Assembly: GCF_964275005.1 (NCBI RefSeq)
Contig: NC_092698.1
Span: 24,957,447 to 25,021,446, forward strand
Source: Diadema setosum
Taxonomy: Eukaryota; Echinodermata; Echinoidea; Diadematoida; Diadematidae
DNA: 64,000 nt
Direction: 5' to 3'
The notes beneath the pieces are model-generated. The model was not told the DNA's origin, ran no database searches, and saw only the letters and a program-made list of their open reading frames with translations. The stretch's first letter is position 1; each line of letters starts with the position of its first letter. Position numbers and translations under genes: made by a program. This document shows positions 56,241-64,000 of this stretch, in pieces.

Positions 56241-58939
56241 GACTACATTGGAAGGAACAGGAAGACGGAGAAGAGGAGGCTTAGGAGTATGAGGGAGAAA
56301 GAATGGAAGGAGATGATGCAGGAGACAATTTAATGTCGTGCAGGATGGGAAGGAAGAGCTGGAGAAGGAATAGGAGGATAAGAGGACAAGCAGGTTGCAA
56401 AGGCGGAGAAGGAAAATTGGGTTTAAAAGGAAGTCAGATGGGAAAAATCAGAATGTAATGATGACGCGTTCTCGCTGCAAGGTACAGGGGGTCCCCACAC
56501 TGGTTTCCCCCTGGGTATGGTAAGTGCGAGACCAGGCTCACAGTTCTCCGAAGCCATAATGTAACCTGTACACTTCTACCCCTCATCGGAATCGATTGCT
56601 ATTTGTGTATGCCCCACTGGTTGTTACTATGCCCCCATTCATCGCATTCAGGCTGACATGGGTTCAATCGATACACTCAACGCCTGGGCGCACCCTTGCC
56701 AGCTTCCGCTGAGCAACCGATCGCAAATGAAAGTCATCTGCCAAGGGGGGAAAGGGACGCAACGAAATCAAGCCTATCATATTGCAGTGTCGATATGACG
56801 TTGGCTTTGACAATGTTTATTATGACTTTCAGAGTTAGTGGTAACACCGTTATTCGTTATGCGTTTCTCGAAATGGTGATATATCACCATGACAACGCAT
56901 ATTGTACGCGTGGTGTAATCATTCTTCCTTGTGGTTGTGTGTGTGTGTGTGTGTGTGTGCAAATTTGACTTTGGTTTAATAAAGTCAAACATGTCCAAAC
57001 ATGTGGAAGACGAACATGAATGTTATGCTCCCATAAAACTTGTGACAACGATGATGATGTTAATGATGATGCTTCTGTCAAGCTGATATGTTCGGATTCC
57101 GATATGATGGTGGAAATTATGACGATGAAACTTGATGTCGAATAATTACTCTAAGTGCATGAGCTCTGGACAAAAGATGAAATCATATCGGATGATTATT
57201 TCCTTCCCAACCGCTATTCAATGTCACCTGTGTAAACACGCTCACCGAACAATATATGGGCCCCACTCCGACAATAATACAAACACATCATTCAAGAACT
57301 TAAAACAGTTTTCGTTTTCCTATGATATTCTCAAAGAATTAAAACTACATTAGGGGTATGAAAACAAGTATATCACTCTGCGCAGTCGCGGAAACCATGG
57401 TATACCACGTAATTGTGCTGTATAGGTGATTGTAATCTAGAGTGGCTGGAATGATCACTGTCTGGAGTTTTTAAAATCCAGTGCAATCTTGGAGAAGATA
57501 TCGTTATCATTCTCAAGAAAGGCATTTCCTACCGTGTACATCGAATGATAAATGGTGTACTAAAGATAAAAGACATTTCCTATTGATACGCAATGAATCG
57601 AAAACAATGAAAAAGAAAAATATAAACACCTCCTGAACATCAAGTACCCTATTATGTTACCAATATGAATCGCAAGTGAAGCTGCTTTCTATATGTTAAT
57701 ACATAACATTACACTCATCAAATTACGAAACCGTTGGCTCGTTGGCAAAATTTTGTAACTCATTTCACCATTATGCTATTGGCGAGTACTGTGCAGTAGA
57801 AAGGAAAACTGGAGTACATTTTCCCTGCTATTAGGCCTTCTTTGTCCCCTTTGTCATTTTGAAGGGAGATTGCATAAGCAATGGTCAGACAAAGATTGTG
57901 CAGGGCTTCAAAAATGTGTTGATGCATTCTTTTCAGCACAATGCCCATGTGAGAACATAACAATTGTCTTTTGGACACAATACCGAATCTTCACACGAGT
58001 TATCGTTCCTCTGCCTTTATTTGCGAAGGGGCGCATAAACGTTTGGGAATTGATCGGATGTGAATAGCGACACACCTTTGTTCACCTCCTTGTCGTCTAC
58101 GTACCATTTTGACATATAGAAATCAATGGTGACAAACATAACAGTCAATGAATCTAATAAAGCGCCAAGGTTATACTTTGCAATATTCAATACCGCCCTC
58201 TTTATGCGAAAATGTGACGCACCCGCTGATCTCTCTCACCAGAGAGAGTAGAGAGACCGGTGGACGCGTCCCAGTTTTCTTGACGACTGATATCCCCCCC
58301 CCCCCACAACACCTTGGCAACGACTACCTATTAGGCGATTCTCCACTTCTCCACGGTGTGCTAATGTACAGGTATGAATGGTTGAAATGATATAAGTGAA
58401 AGATACAGTAATTTTGGAGAGTAGAAATCTGAAGGATTACATCAGATGAAAAGGACAAAGATAAAAACTTGAGAACACTTAATAAACGCCAACGTTCGAT
58501 TGTCACCACTTCACATTCTTAAGGCCTACATTCCCTAGAAAGAAGCTTTTGCAGCCTGCGCATGACAAATCACTATAACTTCTCATCTCTCACCCCCCCC
58601 CCCCCGTGTAACAATCTGCGGATGTGATTATATTTATCCTTTTCTCACTTTCTAAACACACACATACACACACACACACACACATACACCACACACACAT
58701 TATGTGAAGAAATATAATTATAATGTACATGATAATACATACTGAAATACGGGGGGGGGGGGGGGCGGTGAAGAAACTATTGCAAACGATGCTCAAAATT
58801 AAAACTTTAATAGTCACACAGCTTTTGAAATTAGAAGGCATGGGTGTGAATGCCGGAGCAATGAACTTGCTCGAGAATGGCATTTGGTTCTTAAATCAAC
58901 AGGCAACCATGTGATATCCATCCATCAAATCAGATCAAT

Positions 58940-59010
58940 CTAAATCGGATCATCAAATCAAATCAAATCAAATCAAATCAAATCAAATGAACTCAATTCA
59001 ATTCAATTCA
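58940..59010. repeat. (AATCA)n and (AATTC)n short tandem repeat
   Basis: Seven or so caaat units (aatcaaatcaaatc) grade into aattcaattcaattc. Confidence 0.9.
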
Positions 59011-60150
59011 AAACAATTCCATGTACTTTCACGTAAACGTTGTAATTGCAACATTGTTTTATAGTATACTGCTTAGACTCAGAGCTATGAGTCGTAAGAC
59101 AACATCATCTCAAGGCAGTGTGGTGTGGCCTGGAGTCAGCGTCTGGGGAGACGGGGAGGGGGGGGGGGGGGAGGGGGAGGAAGAAGCGGCCGCAGTAGTG
59201 CCACATGCACCTATTATCGACACAAGAGGGTGAACTTGCAATTTAGCCCTACGAAAATATTGGGTGCATTGCATGCATGGCATGTTGTTGGCGATGATCC
59301 TTAGAAAGATGGTAAGATGGTTCATCGGCGCAGATGAGCCTTTCAATGGCTTGTTGGTTCATTGGTTTTCATGAGAAATTACTTCTTAGATCCTATTATT
59401 TTAAACTGAGATAGAGCTCTAAAAATGAAAATAAAAACTCGTTAGAATCTCAGCTTGCTTTTTAACATTGGGATCATCTTCTATCCATTCATTTTATTTT
59501 CGTTTATTTCAGTTACATGTTTTTTTTTTCTTCTTCTTCAGATCACCTTAAAGATTTTTGTTACCGCCACCTTCGAAGACGTATAAAAGAAACTGATGAA
59601 TTCTTGGTAATGATAACCACACAGAACACTGACTATACATTAAATAAGAATGTCTCACCGACCCTACATAACATTTGACGAATGCTGTTGCGCAGACGAC
59701 GTTAAGTGGCGACTATTTCCAGATTAGCTGACTTCGTGGCATTCAAAATGTCAACAGTTTCTTATTGATATTCAAATGTTTTACACATTGTTTTTAAGGG
59801 TTTTGTAAGTTATTTATTCTTCCTTTAATGCAAATACGGGATGATTCTGCACGAAAATTGCAGAAATTACGTTTAACTAAGTCATTTTTTTTTTTATTTG
59901 TAGAATAAAGCGTACAAACATCATTATTACAAAAATTTATTTGCTGCATCCGTAAGAATCATTTTATGATATTCGCAATCATTTACTATCTATCATCTTT
60001 TCGACATATTAAACACACAAAAATCTAGAAACAAAATTAGATTCAACACGTTAAGGTTATCAAAAATCGGAGGGTTGGAGATGATAGGAGAGGAATGAAT
60101 AGACAAAGAAAAGAGGATAAGGATGTTATGACATCACGTTTGTCACTCAC

Positions 60151-60368
60151 AACAAATGCGCCCTGTCTCCTCTGCTTCGCGCCCTTCATCCTCCTCCTCC
60201 ACGACTGCCATACGGACGTCGACAGGCGAAGGAGCTCGACTCTCGGAAGGTGATCGACACCCTGAGCGAGATAGTCTTGCTGCCGAACATTCTGGGGGAT
60301 GATGATATTGCCACCCTGTCGAGATGCCAGAGGGCCGAATGACTGACGATTCCAGTTCCCGCGGTAGA
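60151..60368 (-). CDS. Coding-looking exon upstream of the CNBD2-like gene (exon b)
   Basis: The acceptor has a long pyrimidine tract (ccattttttttttcatgacag) and the donor is gtgagt. Joined to 61446-61317 it completes a Val codon and encodes 72 more residues, including YRGNWNRQSFGPLASRQGGN, DYLAQGVDHLPRVELLRLS and VWQSWRRRMKGAKQRRQ. It ends in phase 0. A second frame is open over much of the exon (to GRICCE) but does not fit the phase of the upstream exon. No domain is recognised. It may be a 5' exon of the CNBD2-like gene, whose next exon could start in phase 0 at 52264. Confidence 0.55.
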
Positions 60369-61316
60369 CTGTCATGAAAAAAAAAAATGGGAGAAACTAA
60401 TATTGTTTCTATGCGTATAGGAAGACTACTTTCCTTATGATCGCTGTTAAACCGCAGTCCTTTGTCAATCACGCACATACAAACATACGAACATATAAAC
60501 ATACACGCATACATAATCATTATATGCATACAATGTAGGGTTGGACCTACTACTAATCGACCGCCTAATGTTTATTTGCTTGATAAGAATATTTAACACT
60601 GAAATTCACGTAAAAAACTTGACCTACGTGATTGAGAAAATCCAGGTCTATCAAATGCCGTTGTTCTCTTTTCGATTCGAAGTTTCAGTGCAAAAATATC
60701 GCCGACGAACTTGCGTGGCCTCGTTTCAGCTCCCCGCGGTAAATCGCGTTTTTAGGATCGACCGCTGATTTTGCATTGACAATGCACGTAAACCGAGTTG
60801 TATTGAACACCGTGTTGTACGAAACTTTTTAGAAGCCTTTTAGAAACTTCCATAGACATTACATTGTGCTGTCATTACGATTCGGTGAAAATATTCATTC
60901 GAAATTTTGTCCTTGATTAAAACCATTAATGAACAGTGAATTATCGCGTTTTCCCACACCATCCTAATCTACATTCAAAGCCAATCCATTTTTATGTGCT
61001 TTGCGCGCAGAGAAGTGCGTACTAAGTGTTCAGTGCGCGAATTATACGCGGTCGGTTTCAATAAGGGTGGTCGATATGTAGTAGGGCTACCATACATACA
61101 TATTACTCTATTAACAGTACGTTTAAACATAATATTGACGTTAAGATAATGCATACAACTCTCTCCTGTAGAAGCTGTAACATAATTATGAATATCGTTT
61201 CACAAACGGCTGCGACAACTTGAAGAACACCCCTATCAACAGAGTCTTCCAGAGAAAAACGTAATAAGAATGACGGCGAACCATCTTTGGTTCCTCTTTG
61301 ATTGCCACTCACTTAC

Positions 61317-61446
61317 CGTGTTTATGTTTAGTCCTGTTTCCATGTTCCGGGCATTTGATCTGTTTGGTTTTTATTCTCTCCTTCAGTCTCTTCGTGTCAC
61401 TGCAATCAGTTTGCTTCTCTGATGGATGAACCTGACATAGCGGCAT
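61317..61446 (-). CDS. Coding-looking first exon, 43 codons (exon a)
   Basis: From ATG at 61446 (context gcaatcATGcc) the frame encodes MPLCQVHPSEKQTDC, a basic stretch (KRLKERIKTKQIK) and CPEHGNRTKHKH, and ends CACG|gtaagtgag in phase 1. The strong donor and phase match to the exon at 60368 support it. The product is short and basic, and the family is unknown. Confidence 0.5.
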
Positions 61447-62009
61447 GATTGCAAGAAAGGGGCGAGATCATGGGAGCAGACGAAAAACGGTCCAAACAGA
61501 CTGTCTGAAGAACAAAGAATCAGCTGTTTGATTTGACAACACGGTGCTCCATTAATTGGCGGAGCATAAACAAAGGCTGCCTTTTTAATCCTGGTTCAGA
61601 TTAGGTTTCTGCACCTTTTGTATCCACAACTTTTCAGAGCGCCAACCGATACCACCCCACTACCCTCACTTATGCACAGTCTTGGTGCCTTCGCGTAATA
61701 CTAGATCAGCAAGCGCGCTGAAGCATGCCAGCCGCGCCATTGCGCGATGATGTCTACGCGCCTTGGGGTAATAAATCCACATTGGTACCGAGAGGGAGGA
61801 AGAGAACATGTAACAACCAGGGGGAGAGGGGAGAGGGAGGGAGGTCTGGGAGCGTTGAATTACCTTGCGGGTTTCCCCCATCACTTGCAAGAAAGTCCAG
61901 TCGCAATCGATTTGCAAATATCAGTTGCATATTTGCAACCCATCGCAAGATATTGATTGCAACTTTCTTCAACACCCCCTTAAAAAATGTGTCTTTTCCA
62001 TTACTTGTA

Positions 62010-62345
62010 GGATGTAATACTAATCAAAACGCTGCAAGAACTTGATTGGACCACTTTGCAACAGCGCAGAGAAAATGACAGGCTAGCCATGATGTACAAA
62101 ATACACAATAATCTTTCTCATCTTAATTGGCGTAGAACTAAAGTGCATAATGATTAAGATCACACAGGTTACCCAGTCGACGAGAGGCATCCAAGAAGTT
62201 CCTATCAGATACCATACTCGAGAACTGAATCGCATCGTCATTCGTTCAACAGCAAAGAGCTGAAATTCCCTGCATGTCTCCGGAAATTGTTCAGGGCCAT
62301 TACACTCTTTGGGAGCCTTTTGTAATCGACTGACGGTTGCTGACT
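62010..62345 (+). mobile_element. CR1/L2-like LINE 3' fragment (end of reverse transcriptase ORF)
   Basis: The frame LQELDWTTLQQRRENDRLAM followed by MYKIHNNL is the conserved stretch near the C-terminus of CR1/L2/Daphne-type LINE proteins (LgW.tL..RR...rL..myKi). It ends at TAA (62155-62157). After a frame change, YQIPYSRTESHRHSFNSKEL follows, the usual R.p..RT....SF block. The copy is therefore a frameshifted, 5'-truncated relic. It is followed by an AT-rich tandem tract that may have grown from its tail. Confidence 0.7.
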
Positions 62346-62356
62346 GTGGTCTTTTT

Positions 62357-62572
62357 TTATATATTACATATTATGTATTATATATTATATATTATATATT
62401 ATATATTATATAGTATATGTTATATATTATATATTATATATTATATATTATATATTATATAATATATACTATATATTATACATTATATATTATATATAAT
62501 ATATCATATGTCATATATTATATATTATATATTATATATTATATATTACATATTATATATTATCGTCGGTTG
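62357..62572. repeat. AT satellite, (tatatat-ta)n
   Basis: About 210 bases of tatattatatatta variants with rare c or g. It gives spurious Tyr/Ile-rich frames. It directly follows the LINE fragment. Confidence 0.93.
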
Positions 62573-62929
62573 AGAATGATAAGGGCGTTAAGTGACCACA
62601 AAACCCATAGTGTTCGAGAAGACTTAAAGCCCTTCTCATTCTCAACAGACGTTATTTTAACATGTTATAAACTATTATATTAGTTATTATATATTATATG
62701 AATAAACGGCACTATAATGTAGACAACACTCGAATGGATGGATGCTAATATTTATGACGGTGAACACACACAGTCTGCAAGAATCTTCAGGTAATGAAAG
62801 GAGACCGACTTCACCAGGAGAAGATAGGAAGAAGAAGACGACGACGAATTTTAAGGGGATTTGCTCCAAGCATTACACAAGTGGATTGGGTCAATACAGT
62901 AATCATTTGATCACATTGAGCAGTCAAGT

Positions 62930-63245
62930 CTGAGGAAAATCGGACAATCCATACAAAAGCTATGAATTTTTAAAGTGTCGGTGTTGCCATCGATGGATAA
63001 GCAGAGACCACAACAGTTCGTGACCTCATTGCAGAACAACGATGTAACTAAAAGATAAAAGAGAATTCAATATATTTTCAGTTTTCTATAGCATAATAAA
63101 GGAGCAATATTGACGTACCTCTTTCATAAAGAAAGGAAAATAAAATTACTATGAACTTATAATATCAGTAACAAGTAAGGGATGTGTCCTTTCAAGATAT
63201 TAAAAAAAGTGAGATTCTCTTAAAATGTTTCGACCTATACGGTTT
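62930..63245. repeat. Unclassified dispersed repeat, copy 2 (atcgatggataag family)
   Basis: This is the partner of 24259-24620 in the same order. It ends next to the TTAA foldback at 63283. Confidence 0.65.
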
Positions 63246-63282
63246 TAACGATCAACAAAAAAAAAAAATCGAAATTTTGCTC

Positions 63283-63647
63283 TTAAAAGGGAAGGCTAGT
63301 AACTGATCAGTGGGAATCAGTGGAAATGTTGGGAGATGATTGTTCCAATCCTTATGGGATTCATTCAAGAGTTCATTGTATATCTATTGTTGTGTGAAAA
63401 TGATTTGCTTCAGAATGGTCTCATATTCAAGTAATGTGCAGTTTAATGCTTCCAGTTTAGCGTCCCTGGTCAGTGACGGAGCATTAATCTGCACATTACT
63501 TGAATATGAGACCGTTCTGAAGCAAATCATTTTCACACAACAATAGATATACAACGAACTCTTGAATGAATCCCATAAGGATTGGAACAATCATCTGCCA
63601 GCATTTCCACTGATTCCCATTGATCAGTTACTAGCCTTCCCCTTTAA
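63283..63647. mobile_element. TTAA-flanked foldback element, copy 2 (uninterrupted)
   Basis: TTAA (63283-63286) and TTAA (63644-63647) bound 357 bases with ends AAGGGAAGGCTAGTAACTG and, inverted, CAGTTACTAGCCTTCCCCT. The arms are about 165 bases each and pair nearly throughout. The two mirrored 68-codon frames seen here are products of the symmetry. The TTAA target suggests Kolobok or piggyBac. No transposase is present. Confidence 0.88.
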
Positions 63648-64000
63648 GACCAACTGGGAAATATATTATATAAAATGGGTTAGTCAAATACCGGTTAGTC
63701 ATTGACTTCGTCTCGGGACTTATAACCTCCCTCAATAGCATTTCAAACCCTTCGGGTGGAACATTCGGTATGTTCCCTTCCCCGCCAGTCATCATCTATA
63801 TACTTTTGACGGTTATTTTCCCAGTTGAAACCCATATTGGTGTCGAAATCAGAGCCCAACAACAACAGTGATATCCAAGTCTGATGACTAGCTGTTTATT
63901 GTAGTTATACCAACAGTCATATTCTGTGTAGTCTGCGAGATGTGTGCTCTGTGCGGTTTGTGTTTACCGAAAGAGGGCGCTGCACCCAATAGAGTCATCG
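63648..64000. other. Right edge, no feature seen
   Basis: No exon, repeat or RNA gene can be supported in the last 350 bases. Confidence 0.5.

Larger units (their letters stand above)
53377..60150. other. Mostly non-coding stretch upstream of the CNBD2-like exons
   Basis: No supported exon. A sequence ending at 55195 on the minus strand has a strong donor (CATTG|gtaagt) and could be a non-coding first exon. Contents otherwise are a purine tract (56073-56300), microsatellites at 56936-56960 and 58655-58698, poly-C/G runs at 58293, 58592, 58750 and 59159, and an aatca run (58940-59010). Confidence 0.45.

Noticed and set aside
60143-60529. 128-codon alternative frame over upstream exon b
   Set aside because: It reads through the pyrimidine-rich acceptor and does not match the phase of exon a. 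It is kept only as a note in the exon entry.
1-64000. LTR retrovirus-like, Polinton-like or toxin gene remains
   Set aside because: I saw no gag, protease, integrase, envelope or capsid-like frames and no long terminal direct repeats. The two-copy repeat at 186-486 is a simple tandem duplication.

Overview
This is a gene-sparse, intron-rich animal nuclear window. GT/AG-spliced genes with kilobase introns, AT-rich spacers, many CA/TA microsatellites and homopolymer G/C runs, and a dense load of short foldback elements (MITEs), SINEs and broken LINEs suggest a marine invertebrate deuterostome. An echinoderm is the best guess: the frequent aggcctac-type words, the gcgagcgaagcgagc minisatellite and the cgccatatatttcgcgag MITE are, to my knowledge, typical of such genomes. 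I cannot name the species.

Three genes are well supported. (1) 1225-2553, minus: an intronless carbohydrate 6-O-sulfotransferase of the CHST family (442 aa, type II Golgi membrane protein, both PAPS-binding motifs visible). (2) About 10424-26237, plus: a ten-exon mitochondrial carrier of the SLC25A39/SLC25A40 (mitochondrial glutathione import) family. I joined all exons by splice sites and phase; the model is about 449 aa with three complete carrier repeats. (3) About 52210 to 32476, minus: a CNBD2-like protein with a cyclic-nucleotide-binding domain, 12 coding exons joined in phase, about 956 aa, convergent with the carrier gene. Further upstream on the same strand, two coding-looking exons (61446-61317 and 60368-60151) splice together in phase. 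They are either a second 5' end of the CNBD2-like gene or the start of a separate gene.

The rest is mobile and repetitive DNA. 0-10 kb holds the sulfotransferase, a tandem duplication, an inverted-repeat family, a 5'-truncated Tx1/L1-like LINE lying between two (CA)n tracts, and a copy of a dispersed repeat. The introns of the carrier gene (10.8-26.1 kb) hold two large hairpins, a double Tc1/mariner-type foldback, two copies of one MITE, a tRNA-like element, and an element of about 1.1 kb rich in AGGTCA direct repeats. The introns of the CNBD2-like gene (32.9-51.7 kb) hold a tRNA-derived SINE, an hAT-like MITE, and a nested structure in which an hAT-like element carrying an eight-copy minisatellite sits inside a TTAA-flanked foldback. 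A cleaner copy of that foldback lies at 63.3-63.6 kb. 53-64 kb is mostly non-coding, with a purine-rich tract, a CR1/L2-like LINE 3' fragment and an AT satellite.

The genes do not form an operon or pathway. The carrier acts in mitochondria, the sulfotransferase in the Golgi, and the CNBD2-like protein probably in cyclic-nucleotide signalling (the mammalian relative acts in sperm).
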